Below, piece after piece: positions 35,819 through 43,379 of a stretch of 57,160 bases of DNA. How positions within the stretch are numbered: position 1 is the first letter of the stretch; every line of letters begins with the position of its first letter. Source of the stretch: a virus. Position numbers and translations under genes: made by a program. The notes beneath the pieces were generated by a model. It made no database searches. It saw only the letters and a program-made list of their open reading frames with translations, and was not told the DNA's origin. Where the stretch lies: positions 1 through 57,160 of IMG/VR virus record IMGVR_UViG_3300009182_000073. One strand, written 5' to 3'.

Positions 35819-36493
35819 TTATATATCTAATTGCAAATCTTTAGTTAGCGGAAAAATCTTAGAAATAGCCTCAGCGCATGCTTTTGCAACTTTAATATGT
35901 TCTTTTTGTGTGCCGTTTTCGGACCTGAGCTGAATATAGTGTATCCAACTACGTAAAGTCCCAGCCATATAAAGACGACTTTCCATATTACCCTCGGGTA
36001 ATACCGCCCTTGCTTGTTCTTTTGCAATACCGTTACTGATAGCCCATTTATATGCATCCATAGATGCTTTTATTACACCTTGTTGTTTTTCTTTCCATAA
36101 ACGGTCTAATTCTCTATCCTCTGAATTGGTATAATCTAAATCTACAGAATTTTGTCTGTTTTTCTGATCCTGTTTACGAGCATCACGTACGACAAAATTT
36201 AAATCTTTTGTTGGATCAGCATATCGTTGACTATATTCCTGAAATGAAAACGACCTATGCCGTAACATTTGTCTTGCAATGTCTCTTGTTGTTTCAATCT
36301 CAAGGGTAAGAGAAACCATTTCCAAAGGAGACCAATGCTTATTGGCAATAAGATATTTAATTAACTTTTCAGAAGTTTCCTTATTGCCTTGATTAGATGG
36401 ATTTGAAACTCTAGCACAAAATGCTACGAGTTCTGTCATATTCTCTGCAAAGTATTCTGCGGGTTGGGAGTATGAGTGTAATTTAACTTTCAA
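35819..36493 (-). CDS. thyX: flavin-dependent thymidylate synthase
   Basis: A 224-aa protein if it starts at TTG 36493, reading (M)KVKLHSYSQPAEYFAEN. The ThyX signature RHRSFSFQEYSQRY lies at residues 78-91. An upstream ATG at 36511 would overlap the previous gene by 22 bases, whereas the TTG forms a TTGA overlap with its stop. It methylates dUMP to dTMP using methylenetetrahydrofolate, FAD and NADPH, receiving dUMP from the dCMP deaminase at 29322. Family length is normal. Confidence 0.92.
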   Translation of the reverse strand: MKVKLHSYSQPAEYFAENMTELVAFCARVSNPSNQGNKETSEKLIKYLIANKHWSPLEMVSLTLEIETTRDIARQMLRHRSFSFQEYSQRYADPTKDLNFVVRDARKQDQKNRQNSVDLDYTNSEDRELDRLWKEKQQGVIKASMDAYKWAISNGIAKEQARAVLPEGNMESRLYMAGTLRSWIHYIQLRSENGTQKEHIKVAKACAEAISKIFPLTKDLQLDI

Positions 36494-36660
36494 CGCAAAA
36501 CACCATCCCATCTATATGTTCTCATTGGTTTATCTTGTTCATATTTTATTGCAGCTTGCCATGCCTGCCATAGTAATTCTCTAACTTTGGCAGTTGGTAT
36601 TTCTCTTAATTCAAAGGTATCAAATAACCAAGTATCAAATGCTTGTTTATTGTTATCCAT
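36490..36660 (-). CDS. small helical protein of unknown function
   Basis: A 56-aa protein, MDNNKQAFDTWLFDTFELRE..., read from the minus strand. The middle (ELLWQAWQAAIKYEQDK) is an amphipathic helix resembling short phage proteins with a FxxWL..LWQAWQA pattern, function unknown. The start at 36660 lies directly after the TAA of 36661..37335, and its stop overlaps thyX. Small but well embedded in the operon. Confidence 0.65.
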   Translation of the reverse strand: MDNNKQAFDTWLFDTFELREIPTAKVRELLWQAWQAAIKYEQDKPMRTYRWDGVLR

Positions 36661-37335
36661 TTAATCCCACAATCCTTCGTAGTATTTACCAAACAATCTA
36701 AAGCCATTTTTTATTCTATCATGCTGCACTTTCATGCCTTCATAGTCACACGTATAAGTGTCCTTAGGGCCTTTATCCATTTTAAAAAACTTGTGATCGC
36801 CTTTTGGCACTTCATTCCCGTCCTTGTCCACCGGCACCCACTTAATATCGTGTTCACCTGAAGAAAATTTATCGTCTGAATGATCGTCATTTTTACATTC
36901 AAATGCAAAAATCATTTCATCCATTACCCAGTCCCACCGTTTGAAGTGGTTAGCATCGGTATCCCATTCATTTTCTTTAGGCGGGGCTGATGTACTTTTC
37001 AATTCGTCTGGCACATCCTCGTCATCGACAAAGGGTGCACCATGTTTATCTTTTTTAAGTTGTTTTAGCATTGGCAAAATGATATATGCCAATGTGTGAT
37101 CCATCGACCAAGTATCCCAACGATCAATTTTTACATAATTAATTTTAGGATCAACGATATCAAGAAACTTTTGTACCAATGTCATTGGCTTTACTAACCA
37201 ATTGGTATAGTGTTCATTTCCATCATCGTATAAATCAAATTTTGGATCGGTCCACTTCTTCCAGAAAAGAACTTTCTCCATAATTATATATGGAGAAAGC
37301 CAGTGACCCTTGTAATTGTTTATGTAAACTTTCAT
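36661..37335 (-). CDS. conserved T4-like phage protein of unknown function
   Basis: A 224-aa protein, MKVYINNYKGHWLSPYIIME.... I recall this MKVYINNYK.H(W)..SPY family from many marine T4-like phages. Conserved-looking patches are VKIDRWDTWSMDHTLAYIIL and APFVDDEDVP, and the C-terminal part is charged with many Asp, Lys and Trp. No catalytic motif is known. It overlaps 37332..37769 as ATGA. Confidence 0.8.
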   Translation of the reverse strand: MKVYINNYKGHWLSPYIIMEKVLFWKKWTDPKFDLYDDGNEHYTNWLVKPMTLVQKFLDIVDPKINYVKIDRWDTWSMDHTLAYIILPMLKQLKKDKHGAPFVDDEDVPDELKSTSAPPKENEWDTDANHFKRWDWVMDEMIFAFECKNDDHSDDKFSSGEHDIKWVPVDKDGNEVPKGDHKFFKMDKGPKDTYTCDYEGMKVQHDRIKNGFRLFGKYYEGLWD

Positions 37336-37769
37336 ATTTCCTGTTCTCCCTCTTTGGTAAAGAATGTATTGATCTTATGCTCATCGCTCCATGCTCTTGC
37401 ATAATCATTGTCCTCATCGCACATTTTTAATGCATCTTCCTCGGACACAACCCGATGATTAACAATTTGTTCGCCTAAGTGTTCTTGACTGAATTCCTTT
37501 GCTTCATGCATGACCACGGTGTCCATAGCCCATTCTTTTTTACCCTTTGGTACTTGAACCATATAGCGTTGACGGAATGTACTAACACATTCAACTAATA
37601 CCCATTCTTTTTCTTGTTTCCTCAACAACCAAGAACCATCTTTTTGGTCTATCCATTCTAAAGTGTCGCCAATTTCCCAACCTGTCTCATCAAAAATTTC
37701 GTTATCTAATGGTAAAATTAATTCACCTGTTTCTGGATCTGTAACTACTGTAACAATCGCGGATTTCAT
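37332..37769 (-). CDS. conserved phage protein with possible AbrB-like N-terminus
   Basis: A 145-aa protein starting MKSAIVTVVTDPETGELILP. The ATG at 37769 follows AAAAGGTGC and is preferred to one at 37787 that lies inside the previous gene. Residues about 14-45 (LILPLDNEIFDETGWEIGDT) look like a swapped-hairpin AbrB-type fold, which often binds DNA. The rest is acidic with several Trp. Related genes accompany primase in T4-like phages, from memory. Confidence 0.65.
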   Translation of the reverse strand: MKSAIVTVVTDPETGELILPLDNEIFDETGWEIGDTLEWIDQKDGSWLLRKQEKEWVLVECVSTFRQRYMVQVPKGKKEWAMDTVVMHEAKEFSQEHLGEQIVNHRVVSEEDALKMCDEDNDYARAWSDEHKINTFFTKEGEQEI

Positions 37770-37771
37770 AT

Positions 37772-38794
37772 TTAGCACCTTTTCCATTCTGTAAATTTCA
37801 TTTTAGCTTCCAAACCTGAAAATATATTTTTTGCTACAATTTTGGCAGCATCAATACCATTTTCAACCATTTCATTTATGTCCTTTTCTTCAATGTTCTG
37901 AGGCCATATAACCACATTATAATGCCGTTCTATAACCTTGTCAAGCACTCGGACAACATCCTTATTCCTCGGTTGGTTATCAATAATCATAACCAATTTA
38001 TCTTTTGGCAAATCTAATAATTCCATTTTACCGAAAGATGTACCACCTACTGCGATTGCATTTGGTAAAAACAAACTATCCAATGGACCCTCAGTTACAT
38101 AAATTGGTTTGTTTTTATCAACCTCATTCATTCCAAATATCAAGGCATCGTCCTCTTTAATTTTAATAACCAAATATCTTAAGGATTCTCCTCGCAATCC
38201 TCTGCAAGTTACTCCTGAGAGTTGACCAATATTATTATAAAAAGGAATAACTAACCTAGGTTCTTCTGTTGTTATTTTGTCTTTATATTTATCAGAAAGT
38301 TGCACGATGTGCTTTATGTTGGAAATAAAGTACAAACGGTTGAACATTGCCTTTGGAATTTTTCTTTTAAGACAGAACTGAACTGCTTCATTGTCTTCGG
38401 GTAAAGTATCAAGCCTATCCAATATTTTATCTAATAATGTCTCTTCCTTCTTCTCAAAAACAGGCTCTTCCTTTCTAAATTTGTCCTCAATCTTTTGATG
38501 TGGCTTGTTCATTGGCAAGCCTTCATTATATCGTTCCATTACATATTGGTTATACTGAAAACTATCTAGTTGTTTTAGGAATGAACCAAAGTGCATGGAA
38601 ACACTACAATTATGACACTTATAATACAAATCATTTTTAGCAACATAAAAATAACCACGTGTTTTACTTTGTTTTTTTGATGAGTCTCCGCAAAGAATAC
38701 ATCTGCAGTTGTAAAGGCGTTCGCTCTTTTGTTTGAACAGAGGCAAGCGGTTACTTATTAGTTTGAGATATTTAAGATCAGTGAATAAAGACAA
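37772..38794 (-). CDS. DNA primase (T4 gp61-like)
   Basis: A 340-aa protein. An N-terminal zinc site CRCILCGDSS with CHNC (Cys30/32/35, 60/63) is followed by a TOPRIM domain: VTEGPLDSLFLPN (Glu235, Asp239), then VMIIDNQPRNKD. This layout matches bacterial-type and T4 primases that make RNA primers for lagging strands; the helicase partner is not in this window. The start is TTG at 38794, with GGGAG eight bases before it, hidden in a 5-bp hairpin. Own promoter at 38819..38847. Confidence 0.85.
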   Translation of the reverse strand: MSLFTDLKYLKLISNRLPLFKQKSERLYNCRCILCGDSSKKQSKTRGYFYVAKNDLYYKCHNCSVSMHFGSFLKQLDSFQYNQYVMERYNEGLPMNKPHQKIEDKFRKEEPVFEKKEETLLDKILDRLDTLPEDNEAVQFCLKRKIPKAMFNRLYFISNIKHIVQLSDKYKDKITTEEPRLVIPFYNNIGQLSGVTCRGLRGESLRYLVIKIKEDDALIFGMNEVDKNKPIYVTEGPLDSLFLPNAIAVGGTSFGKMELLDLPKDKLVMIIDNQPRNKDVVRVLDKVIERHYNVVIWPQNIEEKDINEMVENGIDAAKIVAKNIFSGLEAKMKFTEWKRC

Positions 38795-38799
38795 AACGA

Positions 38800-38815
38800 G
38801 ACTCCCATTAGAGTC
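38800..38815 (-). promoter_or_regulatory. hairpin masking the primase ribosome site
   Basis: GACTC (38800-38804)/GAGTC (38811-38815), 6-nt loop, in the short leader of the primase gene. On the minus strand the GGGAG ribosome site forms part of the downstream arm. Together with the TTG start, this predicts low or regulated primase translation. Confidence 0.45.
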
Positions 38816-38818
38816 TTT

Positions 38819-38847
38819 ATTATAATATAATTTTAGGGAGAAGTCAA
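38819..38847 (-). promoter_or_regulatory. sigma70-like promoter for the replication/metabolism operon
   Basis: Minus strand TTGACT, 17 bp, TATAAT. It is the only one of this promoter class outside the left early region and lies upstream of the primase to nuclease operon (38794 to about 27963). No hairpin is adjacent. Confidence 0.8.
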
Positions 38848-38851
38848 GTGT

Positions 38852-39190
38852 TTAGAACAACTTTTCCAATTTAATATGAGCCAAAACGTAGCCTGCAGCA
38901 ATAGCGCCGCCCATTACCATCCAGCGCCATTTTTCGATGGCAGCCATTTTATCTGAAATAGCTTTATGTTGATCTGTACTAGCCTTGGTTTGTTCATCGA
39001 GTTTTTCCATAACCTTGTCATGTTTGGTTTCAATATTGGTAATCATGTCATCGCGCATTTCACTTATGCGATGATGTAGAGTAGAATAATTGGAATCAAT
39101 CCTACCTTCAAGCTTTTCCACAGTTCGGGTAATTCCCTTAACTTCTGTTTCTAATACTGTTATGCGTTGTAATTCTTCTTGTTCAGGCAT
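38852..39190 (-). CDS. coiled-coil protein with C-terminal membrane helix
   Basis: A 112-aa protein. The first 85 residues are a charged coiled-coil (ITVLETEVKGITRTVEKLEG; DEQTKASTDQHKAISDK). A tail-anchor-like helix follows (WRWMVMGGAIAAGYVLAHI) and a short basic end. This is the composition of small phage coiled-coil membrane proteins of unknown role; a membrane tether for replication or lysis is possible. It overlaps the preceding gene by 8 bases. Confidence 0.7.
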   Translation of the reverse strand: MPEQEELQRITVLETEVKGITRTVEKLEGRIDSNYSTLHHRISEMRDDMITNIETKHDKVMEKLDEQTKASTDQHKAISDKMAAIEKWRWMVMGGAIAAGYVLAHIKLEKLF

Positions 39191-39740
39191 TCGGTTTTCC
39201 TCTTTTGAACATGCTATTAGTAGATGTCCATTTTCTTTGTGCTTTTTTATTTACTGGGGGATTTTTATCTAAGCCTGCCACACCTGCAGTTGCAGCCGCA
39301 TTATTTGCGGGTGCACCTTCACCTTCTTCTGAAACAAATTGTCTAAAAGATAAAATTTTACTTTTATCTAGTGCTGCATTTACTTCCATTAGTTCTATTG
39401 TTAGGTCCTCGTTAAGCTTTAATAAAAATTTCTCTTCAAGGTTAATTGACTCTTTACCGTTAGCAAGATCTTCTTTAATTAAAGCATATGCCGCAGCAAG
39501 TGACACTAATTTTTTATTTTCTATTGGTACTTTATTTATAATTCTTTTTAATCGGAAAACTAATCTGTGAAGCAGGGTGTAGGCATCTCTTTCTTCGACA
39601 GTATTAAGATCTCGCATCTTCATTAGTTCTTTACCCGTCTTATCGATTATGCCAAGACGAAAAGCTTCGGTGTTCTCAAAAGGAACAACCAACATATGTA
39701 GTATTCTAAATGCGATGACTGAGTCTACAAATTTTCCCAT
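39183..39740 (-). CDS. conserved T4-like phage protein
   Basis: A 185-aa protein, MGKFVDSVIAFRILHMLVVP.... I recall this MGKFVDSVIA.RIL family from T4-like cyanophages, next to a small DUF gene as here. AYTLLHRLVFRLKRIINKVP and an Ala-rich C-terminal linker ending in a basic tail (KKAQRKWTSTNSMFKRGKPN) are notable. It could be virion- or DNA-associated. It is joined to 39740..40129 by a TAATG overlap. Confidence 0.75.
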   Translation of the reverse strand: MGKFVDSVIAFRILHMLVVPFENTEAFRLGIIDKTGKELMKMRDLNTVEERDAYTLLHRLVFRLKRIINKVPIENKKLVSLAAAYALIKEDLANGKESINLEEKFLLKLNEDLTIELMEVNAALDKSKILSFRQFVSEEGEGAPANNAAATAGVAGLDKNPPVNKKAQRKWTSTNSMFKRGKPNA

Positions 39741-40129
39741 TAAATCCTCTTTAAATCTTCTAGTATTGATTCATCTATAGGAATGTCTTTATCTAAGATC
39801 TCTATTCCAGGAGACACTATTATCTTTAATGGCATATAGTTTAAAAACACAAGAAATGTTTTTACCTGAGGCCAAAATTTTTTCTCTAATTTATAAAACA
39901 ACATCTTTGTTGTTGCTTCAACACCAAATAAATTACCAAGAACAATTATATGATTTAATATCAATCGTTCTTTTAATTCTTTACCTACATTATGTTTTCT
40001 TAACAATCGCTTAATGTACTTAAATCTTTTCAAATCATCCAAAAATTCATCCATCCCAATGCAAGAAGGATTATCATAATTTTTAATGGCATACATCATA
40101 AAATTGTCTTCAGTCAATTCATTTATCAT
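39740..40129 (-). CDS. conserved phage protein (DUF7207-like)
   Basis: A 129-aa helical protein, MINELTEDNFMMYAIKNYDN.... It carries MDEFLDDLKRFKYIKRLLRK and LILNHIIVLGNLFGVEATTK, a pattern I associate with DUF7207 of T4-like aquatic phages. No enzymatic residues stand out. Followed by a TAATG overlap with 39183..39740. Probably an accessory of replication or morphogenesis; unproven. Confidence 0.75.
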   Translation of the reverse strand: MINELTEDNFMMYAIKNYDNPSCIGMDEFLDDLKRFKYIKRLLRKHNVGKELKERLILNHIIVLGNLFGVEATTKMLFYKLEKKFWPQVKTFLVFLNYMPLKIIVSPGIEILDKDIPIDESILEDLKRI

Positions 40130-40130
40130 T

Positions 40131-41759
40131 TTAGGTCAGTGTTATAGTTCCATTTGTTAGTGTTAAGGGTCCTGTAAGACCAACTGCCCCGCCCGTTTGC
40201 GATGCTAATGCATTAAAGGGGTCGTATAAAAATTTATTTTTCGTACTTAATGATGATCGATTGTTTAGGTAATCGCTTAAATTAACATTCCCGGTATTAT
40301 ATATAACACCAGAAATTGACGCTGTATTTGTCGCCCATATTTTTAATTGGTTGGGAGTAACTCCTGGATTCATTTGTAAAAATGTTGCCAACACACCGCA
40401 TACCTGAGGTGCTGCTTGAGATGTACCACTTAAAACAACTTGTTTAAAACCACTATCCAAGTTATAACTTACTGCACTAAATCTATTTGTATTACTGCAG
40501 CAACTCATTATATTTGACCCAGGTGCCCATATGTCGATACCATTGCCCGAGGCGCTAAAATCTGCTTTTTGATCTAGGTTTGCGGCACGTACAGTTGAAT
40601 CTATGCAACCCACCTTAAAGGCTTGATCATCTATTGGACTACTTCCCCTGTGCCAATAATATGTATCACCTGCAGTAATATAGTTATTATAATCTGCACC
40701 CGATGCGACATCTATTTTTGTGTAATGATTACCACCCGCAATAATTACATGTACGCCTTCATCTATTAATTCTTGTATGTCTGTATCAACTGAGCCAATT
40801 TGTGTAGATGTGGTATAGGATATCATATCTGTAGATAGGGCATTAATTACACCTACCGGATATAAACCAAAATACCATTTTTTAATATAACCAGATATTT
40901 GCGCACCCGAATAACTATTGCCCCGGTAGTTTATTGCTGTTATATTTGAGGTTGTAATTGTAGTAGTATATCCCCAACTCATATTAACAATGGTTGGTCT
41001 TTTCTTTCCTGAGGAAGCCTCTACAGGTTTATTTCTATGCCACAATTTAATTACATCAAAGCAATCTGTAACGGATATACCTGTACCCGAATCTCCTGAA
41101 CCTTCAAGCCCTGATACTTTTATGGAAAAAACATTTGCATTCTTTGCCCAACCAAAAGTTTTACCTGCAACAATACCTGCAACATGAGTTCCGTGACCAT
41201 CATAATCTCTGTAATGGTTCCCGCTTTGAGTACCACCTAATCCGCTAGCAGTATACCAATCTATTTGTTGTACTCGAGAATTGCCTTTGGCATCTGTAAA
41301 CTCAGGATGTGCCACTTCTAATCCGCTATCCTGTATAACAACATCAACTCCTGTACCATCCAGAAAATAATCATAGCCTGGTACAGTAGGTGATAAATTA
41401 GCACCGAATACATTGTTATTGTTACTTACACGAACTAGGCCCCAATTTACATTTGCACCATTGGATGTAATTGGTTTATTAAAACTGCCCGTTTGTCTGG
41501 CTCTAATACCAATTTGGATATCTGTTCTTTGTTCTGGAGGAATCTCTACAGAATAGACTCTATCATCATTCTTTAATGTGTCGGCTTCTTCATCTGTAAG
41601 TGAGTAATGGCAGCTACGCAAACTGCCGTCTCTGTTGTTCACTATATCTACACGCCTATTAGGCACAAAAAGGAGTCCATCTGTCTCGGACTCCATTTGT
41701 GACCAAAATAAATTATAATCTACGTCACGTTTTAAACTGACGATATATTCTTTTAACAT
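40131..41759 (-). CDS. subtilisin-like serine protease
   Basis: A 542-aa protein of the S8 family: Asp144 (VIQDSGLEVAHPEF), His189 (YDGHGTHVAGIVAG), oxyanion Asn344 (IIAGGNH) and Ser447 (LSGTSQAAPQVCG). The N-terminal 100 residues (MLKEYIVSLKRDVDYNLFWS) are a propeptide-like or virion-docking domain; the C-terminus ends GLTGPLTLTNGTITLT, like the ends of neighbouring fibre proteins. No signal peptide is seen. It may be a virion enzyme that cuts host surface protein or matures fibres. Confidence 0.88.
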   Translation of the reverse strand: MLKEYIVSLKRDVDYNLFWSQMESETDGLLFVPNRRVDIVNNRDGSLRSCHYSLTDEEADTLKNDDRVYSVEIPPEQRTDIQIGIRARQTGSFNKPITSNGANVNWGLVRVSNNNNVFGANLSPTVPGYDYFLDGTGVDVVIQDSGLEVAHPEFTDAKGNSRVQQIDWYTASGLGGTQSGNHYRDYDGHGTHVAGIVAGKTFGWAKNANVFSIKVSGLEGSGDSGTGISVTDCFDVIKLWHRNKPVEASSGKKRPTIVNMSWGYTTTITTSNITAINYRGNSYSGAQISGYIKKWYFGLYPVGVINALSTDMISYTTSTQIGSVDTDIQELIDEGVHVIIAGGNHYTKIDVASGADYNNYITAGDTYYWHRGSSPIDDQAFKVGCIDSTVRAANLDQKADFSASGNGIDIWAPGSNIMSCCSNTNRFSAVSYNLDSGFKQVVLSGTSQAAPQVCGVLATFLQMNPGVTPNQLKIWATNTASISGVIYNTGNVNLSDYLNNRSSLSTKNKFLYDPFNALASQTGGAVGLTGPLTLTNGTITLT

Positions 41760-41760
41760 A

Positions 41761-42054
41761 CTAGTGTAGGTTTATCCAACCGCCCGAAGCATAAACTTGT
41801 AATTTATTTGTTTGTGAATTGAAGATAATTGTGCCATTGGACACAGTAAGTGCATTGGCTTGGGAAGAATTATAACTTGGTGCTATAATAGTATTGGCTG
41901 TAATACTACCAGTAACTCTAACATTGCCGTTGATATTACCCAGTAAGTCTTGTGCAGTAACTGCCTTACTGGTATTTGATTGGACAACATACATCAAATC
42001 TGTAAGATTAATAGATGTTGCTCTTTGTAATTCTGATACTTTTAATTTTGACAT
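41761..42054 (-). CDS. small fibre-tip protein
   Basis: A 97-aa protein. MSKLKVSELQRATSINLTDL and YVVQSNTSKAVTAQDLL form a fibre-attachment-type domain I recall from phage tail fibres, followed by repetitive beta strands (VTGSITANTIIAPSYNSSQA) and a C-terminal NKLQVYASGGWINLH. It resembles fibre heads shortened to one repeat. It lies between the protease and the glycine-rich gene with a gap of only one base after 42063. Confidence 0.65.
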   Translation of the reverse strand: MSKLKVSELQRATSINLTDLMYVVQSNTSKAVTAQDLLGNINGNVRVTGSITANTIIAPSYNSSQANALTVSNGTIIFNSQTNKLQVYASGGWINLH

Positions 42055-42062
42055 AGTTTATT

Positions 42063-43040
42063 TTAAGCTGTATATGTGCCGGAACTTTGGAAAGTTAATA
42101 CTGTTTTACCTGGCGCTGAAGGTGGATTAGATGCTGCAACATTAGAACCTGTAAATGTACCAGAATATGACGGAGTCGGTATGGCTAGTATAGCAACACC
42201 CGACCCACCTGCTGCTCCGGAAATAGTTGGTGACCCGACAATTTGAGATCTTCCCCCTCCGCCTGTTCCTGTATATATTGTGCCGGCAACCGCAGCAAGG
42301 TCTTTATTCCCGCCGGTGCCCCCAGAAACACTCACATTACCCCCGGCCGCAGTAGGAGGCGTGAGGGCGGGGTTAAAAGCAGTGTCAGTTCCGCCACCGC
42401 CACCGCAGCTATATATGATGCCGGTGCTTTGAACAAAGCTCCAAGAAGATCCATTACCTCCAGCGCCTCCACGGCCGCCTGGGGCTACTTTGTCCCCACC
42501 AGCGGTGGCGGCACCACCGCCACCACCACCACCAAGGTATGACAAGCCACCGGGATTGCCTTGTCCAATTATAGCGTTGCCCCGTGTACCGACATTGGCT
42601 GTACCTGTACATGTACCACCACCCGACCCACCTATATTTCCATCAAAAGTGTCGTTATTAGTTGGTGGGGCGGCACCACCGCCACTACCACCACCGTATG
42701 CAACAGTGGCTGTAAAAGTTGAGTTGCTAAGTGTTGTATTAGAACCGTTGGCTGCTCTTGCTAACCCCACGCCGGCTGGGCCACCCGCACCAACGGTAAT
42801 CGTATATACTGAGTAACCGGTCAGGTTGGCGGACCCCTGGACAAAGCCACCAGCACCACCTCCGCTGCCGCAATAGCCGCCTGGTATTGTGCCACCGCCA
42901 CCGCCACCGCCACCCACTAGTAAAAAATCCACCGCATAGGATGGTCTGGGATCGATCCCAGATATAATTGCAGGTATATTAGCTTGGGCGTTTAATCTAG
43001 ATACTGACCCTTTTCTAGTAGAACCCAACTTAAATCCCAT
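42063..43040 (-). CDS. glycine-rich adhesin, RLN-adaptor type (second module)
   Basis: A 325-aa protein. The basic adaptor MGFKLGSTRKGSVSRLNAQA with ANIP is followed by VDFLLVGGGGGGGG and a Gly-rich body (GGSGGGTCTGTANVG; GGGGGTDTAFNPALT). It ends AILAIPTPSYSGTFTGSNVA and LTFQSSGTYTA. The adaptor RLN..ANIP matches 17660..18556 (RLNSANVP), and the upstream small gene is also a match. So two full modules of this kind exist. Confidence 0.8.
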   Translation of the reverse strand: MGFKLGSTRKGSVSRLNAQANIPAIISGIDPRPSYAVDFLLVGGGGGGGGTIPGGYCGSGGGAGGFVQGSANLTGYSVYTITVGAGGPAGVGLARAANGSNTTLSNSTFTATVAYGGGSGGGAAPPTNNDTFDGNIGGSGGGTCTGTANVGTRGNAIIGQGNPGGLSYLGGGGGGGAATAGGDKVAPGGRGGAGGNGSSWSFVQSTGIIYSCGGGGGTDTAFNPALTPPTAAGGNVSVSGGTGGNKDLAAVAGTIYTGTGGGGRSQIVGSPTISGAAGGSGVAILAIPTPSYSGTFTGSNVAASNPPSAPGKTVLTFQSSGTYTA

Positions 43041-43369
43041 TAGGTAATCTCCGTACCAAATACTGCAAAACTTACGTTGCCTTGAAATGAATACCCTGTA
43101 ATAACATCAGTATTACCTAAAGACATACCTAGCGATAGTGCAATAGTATCTTGTGCAGGAATAGGTGAATCAAATACAATGTAATGTTTAGATGTGCCCG
43201 TTACACCTGCTGGTCTAATAGCTATTCTAAATGTAACATTTGATTGCGATTGATTACATACATTTAGAGTAGAGATAATTGCGCTCGCACCTGCGGGAAC
43301 AGTATACAAATCCACGTTTGCATTTGCCCCCGACATTGCCTGCCCTAAAACTTTATATGAATACGCCAT
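43040..43369 (-). CDS. small beta-structured virion protein, paralogue of 18556..18888
   Basis: A 109-aa protein, MAYSYKVLGQAMSGANANVD.... It aligns along its length with 18556..18888 (YTVPAG(N/A)SA(V/I)ISTLN(I/V)C; QSNVTFRIA; LQGNV.F..FG(S/T)EI). The stop overlaps the start of the glycine-rich adhesin by one base, as in the other module. Probably a fibre or tip-assembly component. Confidence 0.75.
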   Translation of the reverse strand: MAYSYKVLGQAMSGANANVDLYTVPAGASAIISTLNVCNQSQSNVTFRIAIRPAGVTGTSKHYIVFDSPIPAQDTIALSLGMSLGNTDVITGYSFQGNVSFAVFGTEIT

Positions 43370-43379
43370 TTAATTTTCC

